Below, piece by piece: positions 21,802 through 31,526 of a stretch of 64,000 bases of DNA. Under the pieces are notes generated by a model. The model did not search any database, had not been told where the DNA came from, and saw nothing but the letters and a program-made list of their open reading frames with translations. The DNA lies in the NCBI GenBank assembly GCA_030683995.1, contig JAUXPH010000015.1, forward strand, positions 124,001-188,000. The letters run 5' to 3'. Both the position numbers and the translations under genes were made by a program. The stretch is from Lutibacter sp. Its GTDB lineage: Bacteria > Bacteroidota > Bacteroidia > Flavobacteriales > Flavobacteriaceae. Within the stretch, counting starts at the first letter, position 1, and every line of letters begins with the position of its first letter.

Positions 21802-23637
21802 TTATTTTAACTGTTTGTCATATTCCTCCTGAATGCTGCCTTCCATCATTCTTTCTTCAACCAATGGCCTTCCAATTTTGCCTGTTAAGTATTTTTCAAT
21901 CATTAACGTTGCAATTGGACCTGCCCATCGAGATCCCCAATAACCATTTTCAACAAAAACGGCGATGGCTATTTTCGGATTGTGCGTTGGCGCAAAAGCA
22001 ATAAATATGGAATGGTCTTGCCCGTGTGGGTTTTCAGATGTTCCTGTTTTACCACTAATTTCAAGTCCTTCTACCCTTGATCCCCTTGCAGTTCCTCTCG
22101 GATTTTCAAATACATCAAACAAACCATCTATCACAGGTTTGAAATGCTTTTTATCAATGGTGGTGTAAATGGGCGTGGTAAATTTCTTATCCAATGGTTT
22201 GCCTTTAATTTTTTTTGCAATATGGGGAATATAGTAAAAGCCTTCATTTGCAATTGCCGCAGTCATATTCGCTAACTGAATGGGCGTTGTTAACACCTCA
22301 CCTTGCCCGATGGCATTAGATATTGTTGCCGTGGAGCGCCATCTTCCATTGGGATAAATTTTGCTGTACAAATTTCCGTTTGGTATATTCCCTTTTTGCC
22401 CAACAGACAAATCGTTGTCTAAATAATTACCCAAACCAAAACTTTCTGCGTGCTTGCCCCATACGTTTACCCCTTCTGTCGGCGTAGGAAATTTATCTAT
22501 CACTTTTCTATAAGCTGTTGCAAAATAGCTATTGCAGGAACGATAAATTGCTACATTTAAATTAACCGGACTGCCACTGGTTTCGCAGTGGCATCTCATA
22601 AAAGAACTTTTTCCTGAACCATATTTGTAACCGCCAAAACATTGGATGGAGGATGCCGTGGTAATTACATTTTCCTGTAAGGCGACCAAAGCCGATATTA
22701 CTTTAAAAGGTGAACCAGGCGGATACTGCGCCTGTAAACCCCTGTCTAACAGCGGTTTGTTAATGTTGTCAAGATATAATTTAGTGAAATTTTTTGATCG
22801 ATCCCTGCCCACCATCAAATTTGGATCGTATGTTGGCATAGAAACCATAGCCAAAATTTCACCTGTTGATGGTTCAATTGCCACAATGCCGCCTCGTTTA
22901 TTTGTCATCAAAGCTTCACCGTATTGCTGAAGTACGGCATCAATGGTTAAGGTAATGTCATTTCCGGAAATTGGAAGCGTATCATACAATCCATTTTTAA
23001 AGGAGCCAATTTCTTTATTAAACCGATCGCGCTGAATAAACTTAACTCCTTTTGTTCCTCTCAACACCTCTTCATAAGATTTTTCAACGCCTGCCGTACC
23101 AATTAATTCACCCAAATGATACTTTGGATTGTTATTGATCATTGCCTCATTTACTTCGCTAATGTAGCCCAGCACATTTGCCGCTGATTTCTTTGGATAC
23201 TCTCGTAATGAACGTTTTTGAATATAAAATCCTTTAAACTTATACAATATTTCTTGCAAGGATGCATAATCGTCTTTTGAAACTTGCTGTAAAAAAGTAG
23301 AAGGTATTCTGGTGGAATAGCGTGAAGCATTTTCAATTTTTTCGATAAATTCTTCTTTTGTAATTTTAAGCAGTGCGCAAAATGCGATGGTGTCCATAGG
23401 TTTAACTTCTCTGGGAATAACCATAACATCGTAAGACAATTGGTTGGCAACTAACAACACCCCATTTCTGTCGAAAATATACCCTCTTTCCGGATAGTCG
23501 TACATCACTTTTACGGCCGAATTATTAAGCGTTGACGTGTTAAATGAATTGTCTAAAACTTGTAAATAAAACAACCTGGCAATGTATACAACACCAATAA
23601 ATATGATTAAAAATGACAATAAGCCTGTTCTTTTCAT
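21802..23637 (-). CDS. mrdA: Penicillin-binding protein 2
   Basis: YPPGSPFKVISALVAL (SxxK), YRSCNSYF (SxN), SGKTGTSENPHG (KTG). Confidence 0.96.
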   Translation of the reverse strand: MKRTGLLSFLIIFIGVVYIARLFYLQVLDNSFNTSTLNNSAVKVMYDYPERGYIFDRNGVLLVANQLSYDVMVIPREVKPMDTIAFCALLKITKEEFIEKIENASRYSTRIPSTFLQQVSKDDYASLQEILYKFKGFYIQKRSLREYPKKSAANVLGYISEVNEAMINNNPKYHLGELIGTAGVEKSYEEVLRGTKGVKFIQRDRFNKEIGSFKNGLYDTLPISGNDITLTIDAVLQQYGEALMTNKRGGIVAIEPSTGEILAMVSMPTYDPNLMVGRDRSKNFTKLYLDNINKPLLDRGLQAQYPPGSPFKVISALVALQENVITTASSIQCFGGYKYGSGKSSFMRCHCETSGSPVNLNVAIYRSCNSYFATAYRKVIDKFPTPTEGVNVWGKHAESFGLGNYLDNDLSVGQKGNIPNGNLYSKIYPNGRWRSTATISNAIGQGEVLTTPIQLANMTAAIANEGFYYIPHIAKKIKGKPLDKKFTTPIYTTIDKKHFKPVIDGLFDVFENPRGTARGSRVEGLEISGKTGTSENPHGQDHSIFIAFAPTHNPKIAIAVFVENGYWGSRWAGPIATLMIEKYLTGKIGRPLVEERMMEGSIQEEYDKQLK

Positions 23638-23726
23638 CAGATCTTTTTTATTGATTTTGAAAGGTACGAAGGAATGCCGATAATCATTCTTCTAAAGGTT
23701 AAAATATTTTGTGAAAAGTGTAGCAT

Positions 23727-24233
23727 CTATTTCTTTTTGGCAAACAGTGTAATTCCCAAAAAACTTATCATTATGGTAAAAATACTTGTTAAAACAGTGT
23801 TTGAAATTATGTTTAAGAATTCACTAAAACTAAAATATTCCAAGCTAAAAACGATGAAATGATGAATAACCGTCAGTATGGAAATAAATAAAATAGTTTT
23901 ATTGGCCGAAAGTGTTTTTAAATTGAATTGTCCATAATCAAGATCCGATTTTTTTAAAACTGCCATTAATATTGGCAGCCTAAAATATGCAATAAAAGTA
24001 ATCGCAAAAGCATTGATTCCTCCAGAATCTGAGAAAAAATCTATTGAAATTCCCAACAAAAAACTTAGTATCAAAAATAAACTCCTTGTTTTTCGCACGG
24101 GATATAAAAATACCCAAACAATATAAACCATCGGATTTATATGTCCGAATATATTTAAATAGTTCAATATGAGCACCTGTAAAAACAAAAGGCCTATAAA
24201 GCGAACGGCGTTATTTACTGCTAAATTATTCAT
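23727..24233 (-). CDS. mreD: Rod shape-determining protein MreD
   Basis: Multi-TM 168 aa between mreC and mrdA. Confidence 0.88.
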   Translation of the reverse strand: MNNLAVNNAVRFIGLLFLQVLILNYLNIFGHINPMVYIVWVFLYPVRKTRSLFLILSFLLGISIDFFSDSGGINAFAITFIAYFRLPILMAVLKKSDLDYGQFNLKTLSANKTILFISILTVIHHFIVFSLEYFSFSEFLNIISNTVLTSIFTIMISFLGITLFAKKK

Positions 24234-25056
24234 TTACAACGCTTTGTTCAAGAATTATTTGTTCATTCTTATGAAGATTTTTAACAATTTGAACTTCTCC
24301 TATAGCGCTCATATCATTAAATAACACAATATTAATTATTTGGTATTTGTTTTGTTCATAATTAAAATCTTTTACAACACCAACTGCAATTCCTTCAGGA
24401 AAAATTGCCGATTTGCCCCCGGTAATAATGGTATCTCCGGTTTTAACCACCGCTTGCCTTGGTATATCTATTATTTGCGTAATGTTATAATCTTTTCCAT
24501 CCCAAACCAAAGTGCCAAAATGATTGCTGTTTTTTAAACGCACATTAATTTTTGAATTGGTATTTAAAATGGAAAGCACACTTGCATAATTTGAAGAAAC
24601 ATTTTTTATGACGCCAATAATTCCTTTACTGTTTATAACGCCTAAATCAGGAGCCAATCCATGTTTAGCGCCTTTGTTTATTGTTAAAAAATTATTTCTT
24701 TTGGTGAAATTATTATTGATGATTTTTGCTGTTGAATAGTCATATTTTTGAAAGTACTGTGAAGTGTCTATAACGGTGAAACTATCTAAAACAAACTTGT
24801 TGGCTCTTGCTTCCAATAAGTTTTTTAAACGGACATTTTCTTCGCTTAGAAGTTGATTGTCCTTTTTTAAATGAAAAAATGCACTTACTGAATTTACTTT
24901 ATTATAAACACCGCCAGTAATGGCGTTGGCGGAATTGACAAATTTACTTTGATGATAAGAATGGTCTTGAACAATCACAATAAAAGCCAATATTTCTAAA
25001 ACTATAAACAGCAGAAAGTATCTGAATTTTTTAATAAAATAAATGATTTGCCGCAT
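24226..25056 (-). CDS. mreC: Rod shape-determining protein MreC
   Basis: N-terminal TM, coiled coil, GLAPDLGVINSKGIIGVIKNVSSNYASVLSILN. Confidence 0.95.
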   Translation of the reverse strand: MRQIIYFIKKFRYFLLFIVLEILAFIVIVQDHSYHQSKFVNSANAITGGVYNKVNSVSAFFHLKKDNQLLSEENVRLKNLLEARANKFVLDSFTVIDTSQYFQKYDYSTAKIINNNFTKRNNFLTINKGAKHGLAPDLGVINSKGIIGVIKNVSSNYASVLSILNTNSKINVRLKNSNHFGTLVWDGKDYNITQIIDIPRQAVVKTGDTIITGGKSAIFPEGIAVGVVKDFNYEQNKYQIINIVLFNDMSAIGEVQIVKNLHKNEQIILEQSVVNE

Positions 25057-25076
25057 ATAAACAATAGAAAATTAAC

Positions 25077-26105
25077 CTATTTCATTAATACATTTTTATA
25101 TTTTTCAAGATCTTTCAATGCAATTCCTGTACCTCTAACTACGGCTCTTAAAGGGTCTTCAGCAATGTACACAGGCAAATCTGTTTTTCTTGACAAACGT
25201 TTGTCCAACCCTCGCAGCATTGATCCGCCACCGGCCAAATAAATTCCGGTATTGTAAATGTCGGCGGCCAATTCGGGTGGGGTTTTAGACAATGTTTCCA
25301 TCACGGCATCTTCAATTCGCAATATGGATTTGTCCAATGCTTTTGAAATTTCTCTATAAGAAACCTGAACTTGTTTAGGTTTTCCGCTCAATAAATCACG
25401 CCCCTGAACAAGCATATCTTCAGGCGGAACTTCTAAATCTTCCGTTGCGGCACCAACTTGAATTTTAATTTTTTCAGCAGTGCGTTCCCCAACATATAAA
25501 TTATGTTGTGTTCTCATATAATAAGCAATATCATTGGTAAAAACGTCTCCTGCAACTTTTATGGATTTATCACAAACAATACCGCCCAAAGCAATTACGG
25601 CAATTTCAGTTGTACCTCCGCCTATATCAATAATCATATTTCCTTTTGGCTGCATAATGTCTATGCCAATACCAATGGATGCTGCCATAGGTTCGTGAAT
25701 TAAAAATATTTCTTTGGCATTCATATGTTCTGCCGAATCAATTACGGCACGTTTTTCAACTTCGGTAATTCCTGAAGGAATGCAAATTACCATACGCAAT
25801 GAAGGTGCAAAAAAACGTTTTTTAATGCTTGGAATATTTTTTATAAACTCTTTTATCATCTGTTCCGAAGCTTCAAAATCGGCGATTACGCCATCTTTTA
25901 AAGGTCGGATGGTTTTGATATTTTCGTGTGTTTTACCTTGCATTAAACTTGCTTTTTTACCAGTTGCAATAATTTTCCCACTGCTTCTGTCTCTTGCGAC
26001 AATTGAAGGTTCATCCACAACCACTTTGCCCTCATGAATAATAAGCGTATTGGCAGTGCCTAAATCAATTGCAATGTCCTCAGTCATAAAGTCGAAAAAA
26101 CCCAT
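25077..26105 (-). CDS. mreB: Actin-like MreB
   Basis: EDIAIDLGTANTLIIHEGKVVVDEPSIVA; DIGGGTTEIAVIALGGIV. Confidence 0.99.
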   Translation of the reverse strand: MGFFDFMTEDIAIDLGTANTLIIHEGKVVVDEPSIVARDRSSGKIIATGKKASLMQGKTHENIKTIRPLKDGVIADFEASEQMIKEFIKNIPSIKKRFFAPSLRMVICIPSGITEVEKRAVIDSAEHMNAKEIFLIHEPMAASIGIGIDIMQPKGNMIIDIGGGTTEIAVIALGGIVCDKSIKVAGDVFTNDIAYYMRTQHNLYVGERTAEKIKIQVGAATEDLEVPPEDMLVQGRDLLSGKPKQVQVSYREISKALDKSILRIEDAVMETLSKTPPELAADIYNTGIYLAGGGSMLRGLDKRLSRKTDLPVYIAEDPLRAVVRGTGIALKDLEKYKNVLMK

Positions 26106-26152
26106 ATTTTTTTAATGTTTATTAAATTTGAAATCCTACAAAGTTACTTAAA

Positions 26153-27679
26153 TTAGTGTTTGAAATGACGTGTGCCCGTAAATATCATGGACATTTTGTG
26201 ATCATTGCAATAATCAATCGATAATTGGTCCTTAATTGAACCGCCTGGCTGAATTACAGCCGTAATTCCAGCTTTATCTGCGATCTCCACACAATCGGGA
26301 AAAGGAAAAAAAGCATCACTCGCCATCACTGCGCCATTTAAATCGAAATTGAAATGTTTGGCTTTTACAATCGCTTGCTCTAAAGCGTCTACCCGACTTG
26401 TTTGTCCGGTTCCGCTTGCAAAAAGTTGTTTGTTTTTAGCAAATACAATGGTATTTGACTTGGTGTGTTTACAAATTTTTGAGGCAAATAGTAAATCTTC
26501 CAGTTCTCTGTCTGTTGGTTTTTCTAAGGTCACAAACTCTACAACGTCCACATTGTCAGTTTTGTTGTTTTTATCTTGAAAAAGAACGCCGTTTAATGCA
26601 GTTCTATATTGCGTGTTTGGCAATTCGACAGCTTTTTGCACTAAAATAATCCTATTTTTCTTGCCTTTTAAAAGTTCCAACGCTTCTTTATCGTATCCAG
26701 GTGCAATCACCACTTCACAAAAAAGTCCGTGAATTTCCTGTGCAGTTTCCAAATCAATCACTTTATTTGAAATTAATACGCCTCCAAAAGCTGAAGTTGG
26801 ATCGGCAGCTAAAGCATCCAAATACGCCTGTTTTAATGTGGCTCTTTGCGCAATTCCGCAAGCATTGTTGTGTTTTAAAATGGCAAATGTTGGGGCATCA
26901 TTTTTAAACTCATCCATTAAATTGATGGCCGCGTCAACATCCAATAAATTGTTGTAGGAAAGTTCTTTTCCGTGAAGTATTTCGAAAAGTTCGTTTAAAT
27001 CTCCAAAGAAGTAACCCTTTTGGTGCGGATTTTCGCCGTAACGCAAAACGGAAACTTGATCGAAACTTTGACGAAAAGCCAATCCGTCTTCATTTAAATA
27101 ATTAAAAATGGCACTGTCGTAATGGCTGGAAACCGCAAATGCTTTTGCCGCAAAATTTTTGCGTTGCGCTAAAGTTGTTTCGCCATTTGATGCTGAAAGT
27201 ATTCCTAAAAATTCATCATATTGATCAAGTGATGAAACGCAAATTACATCACTAAAGTTTTTTGCTGCAGCGCGTATCAATGAAATTCCACCTATATCAA
27301 TTTTTTCGATAATATCTTCTTCTGAAGCACTGCTCGCAACTGTTTTTTCAAACGGATACAAATCCACAATTACAATATCAATTTCGGGAATTTCATATTG
27401 CGCCAATTGCGAAATATCATTTTCATTTTCTCTTCTGGATAAAATTCCGCCAAAAACTTTTGGGTGCAATGTTTTAACCCTGCCACCTAAAATTGATGGA
27501 TACAATGTTAAATCCTCAACAGGTATTGCGTTAACTCCTAATTCTTTAATAAATTTTTCGGTTCCACCCGTTGAGTAAATTGTAATATTTAGGTCGTTTA
27601 ATTTTTGTATGATTGGAGCCAAACCGTCTTTGTGAAAAACTGAAATCAGTGCCGATTTTGCTTTTTTTGTAGTACCCAT
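26153..27679 (-). CDS. purH: Bifunctional AICAR formyltransferase / IMP cyclohydrolase
   Basis: 508 aa; ISVFHKDGLAPIIQKL; GGRVKTLHPKVFGGIL; LKHNNACGIA. Confidence 0.97.
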   Translation of the reverse strand: MGTTKKAKSALISVFHKDGLAPIIQKLNDLNITIYSTGGTEKFIKELGVNAIPVEDLTLYPSILGGRVKTLHPKVFGGILSRRENENDISQLAQYEIPEIDIVIVDLYPFEKTVASSASEEDIIEKIDIGGISLIRAAAKNFSDVICVSSLDQYDEFLGILSASNGETTLAQRKNFAAKAFAVSSHYDSAIFNYLNEDGLAFRQSFDQVSVLRYGENPHQKGYFFGDLNELFEILHGKELSYNNLLDVDAAINLMDEFKNDAPTFAILKHNNACGIAQRATLKQAYLDALAADPTSAFGGVLISNKVIDLETAQEIHGLFCEVVIAPGYDKEALELLKGKKNRIILVQKAVELPNTQYRTALNGVLFQDKNNKTDNVDVVEFVTLEKPTDRELEDLLFASKICKHTKSNTIVFAKNKQLFASGTGQTSRVDALEQAIVKAKHFNFDLNGAVMASDAFFPFPDCVEIADKAGITAVIQPGGSIKDQLSIDYCNDHKMSMIFTGTRHFKH

Positions 27680-27756
27680 AAGTTGTTTTTGTTATTGTTC
27701 GGCAAAGCTACTAATTATCAATAGTCTAAACAACACAAATTACTCATAAAATTTAA

Positions 27757-27915
27757 TTAACTATTTTTAATTTTTTGCTCAAAATTCGAGACCATTTCGT
27801 TATAGTTCAGTGAGGTATTTTTTGGGTGATTTTTTCCAAAAAGTTTATTCAAAAAAGAAAATTTGTCGAATAAACGCTTTTTTTTGATGGTACTTTTGGG
27901 GGATTTATTTAACAT
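27757..27915 (-). CDS. Small basic ORF (52 aa), below the ORF-track cutoff
   Basis: MLNKSPKSTIKKKRLFDKFSFLNKLFGKNHPKNTSLNYNEMVSNFEQKIKNS*; starts 26 bp after the GAF gene stop on the same strand. Confidence 0.4.
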   Translation of the reverse strand: MLNKSPKSTIKKKRLFDKFSFLNKLFGKNHPKNTSLNYNEMVSNFEQKIKNS

Positions 27916-27941
27916 TGAATATAGCTATTTATTGGGGTTAT

Positions 27942-28394
27942 TTATTTTAATTGCGCCACTTTTTCGCACACAAATTCCAGGAACTGTTCATCGGCTTCAG
28001 AAAAAGGATTTGTTATGTGAGAATCGATATCAATTTGTCCCACATTTTCTCCATTCACAAAAATGGGAATCACAATTTCGCTTTTCACTTTAAATCCGCA
28101 GGAAATATAATTGTCTTGCGCAGTTACATCCGGAACCACAAAATTTTTATTGCTGATGGCCACTTGTCCGCATATTCCTTTTCCAAACGGAATGATAGTG
28201 TGTTGGGTTGGTTCGCCTGCAAATTCGGCCAATTTTAATTCGGCTTTATCGCCGTTTTTAAAATAAAAACCCACCCAATGGTAATAGTCAATTTCTTGTT
28301 TTAAATAATCGCAAATTGCCTGTCTTTTTTCTGAAACCGATGTATTGCTTTCAGTTATGGCGGTCACCGATTCTTTTAATTGAGGAATATTCAT
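27942..28394 (-). CDS. GAF-domain protein (fRMsr-like)
   Basis: 150 aa; YHWVGFYFKNGDKAELKLAEFAGEPTQHTIIPFGKGICGQVAISNKNFVVPDVTAQDNYISC; lone GAF fold. Confidence 0.85.
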   Translation of the reverse strand: MNIPQLKESVTAITESNTSVSEKRQAICDYLKQEIDYYHWVGFYFKNGDKAELKLAEFAGEPTQHTIIPFGKGICGQVAISNKNFVVPDVTAQDNYISCGFKVKSEIVIPIFVNGENVGQIDIDSHITNPFSEADEQFLEFVCEKVAQLK

Positions 28395-28435
28395 ATTAAT
28401 TTGTAATTTTATGCAAAATTAAAATTCTTTTTTTT

Positions 28436-28972
28436 GTGAAAGGCAATAAAACGGTAGTATTATTTTTAATTAAATTTTTTGGCACGTATTTGCTGCTGTT
28501 TTTGGGATATTCCTATTATTTGGATAAAACACAAAATGAAACAGCGCCATTTGCGTGTGCGCCAATCACAAAAACTGTTGCCGAACAAACAAAATATTTA
28601 TTGAACATTTTTGGCTATCCAACTGAAATAGCACAAGATACCGAAACGGTGTCGGTTGAATTATTCATAAATGGCAAATTAACCGCTTTTATAGTGGAAG
28701 GCTGCAATGCCATTAGCATCATTATTTTATTTATTGCTTTTATTGTGGCGTTTGCAGGGAAATTTAAAACGACCGTTTTGTATATTTTGTTTGGAAGTTT
28801 GCTTATTTATTTCACAAACATTGTAAGGATATTCATTATTTCGATAGCGCTTTATGAATATCCGCAGTATCAACATTTATTGCACGAAATTATATTCCCG
28901 TCCATTATCTACGGAATGACATTTTTGCTTTGGTTTGTTTGGATTCGTTATTTTTCAAACTTGAAAAAATGA
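28436..28972 (+). CDS. xrtF: Exosortase family protein XrtF
   Basis: Multi-TM; VEGCNAISI (Cys), FTNIVRIFIISI (Arg), LLHEIIFP (His) exosortase triad; GTG start. Confidence 0.85.
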   Translation: MKGNKTVVLFLIKFFGTYLLLFLGYSYYLDKTQNETAPFACAPITKTVAEQTKYLLNIFGYPTEIAQDTETVSVELFINGKLTAFIVEGCNAISIIILFIAFIVAFAGKFKTTVLYILFGSLLIYFTNIVRIFIISIALYEYPQYQHLLHEIIFPSIIYGMTFLLWFVWIRYFSNLKK

Positions 28973-29412
28973 GGAAATCGGTTCGGATAGGTTTAATTAT
29001 GTTGCTTTTTTTAATGCTGATTTTAATTCGTGCATTGGTGCAGCCTTATTTTTATGATCCGCTTTTGGATTATTTTAAACACGATTATTTAAATACTTCT
29101 ATTCATGTACTCAATTTTACCGTTTATTTTTTGAACATTTTTTACAGATACTTTTTAAACACCTTAATTTCATTGGCCATTATTTATTTGGTTTTTAATG
29201 ATAAAAAAGCACTTTATTTTTCGGTCAAATTTTATGTGCTGGCTTTTGCAGTTTTAAGTTTGATGCTTTTTATCCTCTTAAAATTTAATGTGACACAAGG
29301 TTATTTGTTGACATTTTATGTTCGAAGGTTTTTAATTCAGCCGTTGTTTGTGTTTCTTTTATTGCCTGCTTTTTATTATCAGAGGTTGTTTGAAAAGGAG
29401 AATAAGAAATAG
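28969..29412 (+). CDS. Exosortase F system-associated membrane protein
   Basis: ATGA overlap with xrtF; about 147-aa TM protein MRKSVRIGLIMLLFLMLILIRALVQPYFYDPLLDYFKHDY. Confidence 0.8.
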   Translation: MRKSVRIGLIMLLFLMLILIRALVQPYFYDPLLDYFKHDYLNTSIHVLNFTVYFLNIFYRYFLNTLISLAIIYLVFNDKKALYFSVKFYVLAFAVLSLMLFILLKFNVTQGYLLTFYVRRFLIQPLFVFLLLPAFYYQRLFEKENKK

Positions 29413-29443
29413 TTTCAAGTTTAATGTTTCAAGTTTCAATTAG

Positions 29444-29552
29444 AAATTCAATTTGCGTTAGGGATTGAAGCGGAAATACTTTTTAGAGGTTTTTATCCGA
29501 AAAAAAGATTATAGCGTAAAGCCCAACCCGCCAGCTGGCGGGAAACGCCCAA
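29444..29552. repeat. Flavobacteria-type intergenic repeat remnant with palindrome CCCGCCAGCTGGCGGG
   Basis: gcgttagggattgaagcggaa...attatagcgtaaagccc then a 16-bp perfect palindrome at 29527-29542. Confidence 0.6.
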
Positions 29553-29682
29553 AATATTGCTATAAATTGCGTCGTTTTTAAAACAAATAAAATTGTTTGT
29601 GATTTATTTTGTAACATTTTGAAGAATACAACGTATAATACTATAGACCTTATATATTAACTAAAAAATTATTCGCTACTAC

Positions 29683-30546
29683 ATGAGACAGCTTAAAATA
29701 ACGAAACAGGTTACCAACAGAGAAACCGCATCTTTAGACAAGTACTTACAGGAAATTGGAAAAGTAGATTTAATTACTGCCGAGCAAGAGGTGGAATTGG
29801 CGCAGAAAATTAGAGCCGGCGACCAAATGGCTTTGGAAAAATTAACAAAAGCCAACTTGCGTTTTGTGGTGTCTGTTGCAAAACAATACCAAAATCAAGG
29901 ATTGACTTTGCCCGATTTGATTAATGAAGGAAACTTGGGATTGATTAAAGCGGCGAAACGTTTTGATGAAACTCGTGGATTTAAATTTATTTCTTATGCG
30001 GTTTGGTGGATTCGTCAATCGATTTTACAGGCTTTGGCGGAACAATCGAGAATTGTGCGTTTGCCTTTGAATAAAATTGGCTCGATCAATAAAATTAATA
30101 AAATGTATGCGTTTTTAGAGCAGGAAAACGAAAGACCTCCATCTGCCGAAGAAATTGCAAAAAAATTGGATATGACCGTTAATGACGTGAAAGAATCGAT
30201 GAAAAATTCGGGCCGTCACGTATCGATGGACGCGCCTTTAATTGAAGGAGAAGACTCGAACTTGTATGATGTTTTAAATACTGGCGAATCTCCAAATCCG
30301 GATAAAGCGTTGCTTCACGAATCTTTAAAAGTTGAAATTGAACGCGCTTTAGAAACTTTAACGCCAAGAGAAGCGGATGTTGTTCAGTTGTATTTCGGTT
30401 TGGGCGACACGCACCCGATGACACTTGAAGAAATTGGTGAAACTTTCGATTTAACGCGCGAACGTGTTCGTCAAATTAAAGAAAAAGCCATCAGAAGACT
30501 AAAACATACTTCAAGAAGTAAAATTTTAAAAACATATTTAGGATAA
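29683..30546 (+). CDS. rpoD: Primary sigma-70 factor (short Bacteroidetes type)
   Basis: [31 protein letters not shown]; regions 2-4 present, no long region 1.1. Confidence 0.97.
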   Translation: MRQLKITKQVTNRETASLDKYLQEIGKVDLITAEQEVELAQKIRAGDQMALEKLTKANLRFVVSVAKQYQNQGLTLPDLINEGNLGLIKAAKRFDETRGFKFISYAVWWIRQSILQALAEQSRIVRLPLNKIGSINKINKMYAFLEQENERPPSAEEIAKKLDMTVNDVKESMKNSGRHVSMDAPLIEGEDSNLYDVLNTGESPNPDKALLHESLKVEIERALETLTPREADVVQLYFGLGDTHPMTLEEIGETFDLTRERVRQIKEKAIRRLKHTSRSKILKTYLG

Positions 30547-30580
30547 AATTCCTTGGTTTTAAAACTTACGGATTGCCTTA

Positions 30581-30620
30581 AAAAGAAAAACGCTTCAAAA
30601 ATTTGAAGCGTTTTTCTTTT
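30581..30620 (+). terminator. Intrinsic terminator after rpoD
   Basis: AAAAAGAAAAACGCTTCAAA-AATT-TGAAGCGTTTTTCTTTTTTT. Confidence 0.85.
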
Positions 30621-30664
30621 TTTGCTTTATAAAACCTACTTTTGCACAAACAACAATCGAAAAA

Positions 30665-31324
30665 ATGAACAAATTTATTGCTCCTTCCCTTTTGGCCGCA
30701 GATTTTGGCAATTTACAACGCGATATTGAAATGATCAACAAAAGTGAAGCGGACTGGTTTCATATTGATGTGATGGACGGCGTTTTTGTCCCAAACATTT
30801 CATTTGGAATGCCCGTAATAAAAGCAATTTCAAAACACGCCAAAAAAACGATGGACGTTCATTTAATGATTGTTGATCCCGATCGTTTTCTTGAAGATTT
30901 TAAAAATGTTGGCACCGATATTTTAACGGTTCATTATGAAGCTTGTCCGCATTTACACAGAACTGTTCAAGCCATAAAAGCGCTAGGCATGAAAGCCGGC
31001 GTTTCTTTGAATCCGCACACGCCAATTGCGGTTTTGGAAGATATTATCACCGATTTGGATTTGGTGTTGCTGATGAGTGTGAATCCGGGTTTTGGCGGAC
31101 AAAGTTTTATTGAAAATACCTACAAAAAAGTGGAACAGCTAAAAGCATTGATCGAATTTTCCAGTTCCAATGCGCTGATTGAAGTTGATGGCGGCGTAAC
31201 CGATGAAAACATTGAAAAACTTTCAAATGCTGGCGTTGACGCTTTTGTTGCAGGAAATTTTATTTTTAAAAGTAAAAATCCGTTGAAAACAATCAGCGAG
31301 CTTAAAAAATTAGCGGCAGAATAA
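30665..31324 (+). CDS. rpe: Ribulose-phosphate 3-epimerase
   Basis: IAPSLLAADFGNLQRDIEM; HIDVMDGVFVPNISFG; MSVNPGFGGQSFI; EVDGGV. Confidence 0.97.
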   Translation: MNKFIAPSLLAADFGNLQRDIEMINKSEADWFHIDVMDGVFVPNISFGMPVIKAISKHAKKTMDVHLMIVDPDRFLEDFKNVGTDILTVHYEACPHLHRTVQAIKALGMKAGVSLNPHTPIAVLEDIITDLDLVLLMSVNPGFGGQSFIENTYKKVEQLKALIEFSSSNALIEVDGGVTDENIEKLSNAGVDAFVAGNFIFKSKNPLKTISELKKLAAE

Positions 31325-31526
31325 TTTCTATAACTTTTTATTTCACGGTTACAAGAATTTAAATTATGGAAACTTTTGATATAGGTTCGTTTTTCTTATT
31401 TTTAATCGATTAGAAGGCAATTTACTAAGAATTAAAGCCCTAATAATCAATACTAACAGAAAAAACCTGATTGTACCCTAATTTATTCTAATTTTGTGTT
31501 TTAAATTTTTAAAAAATCTCTTAAAA

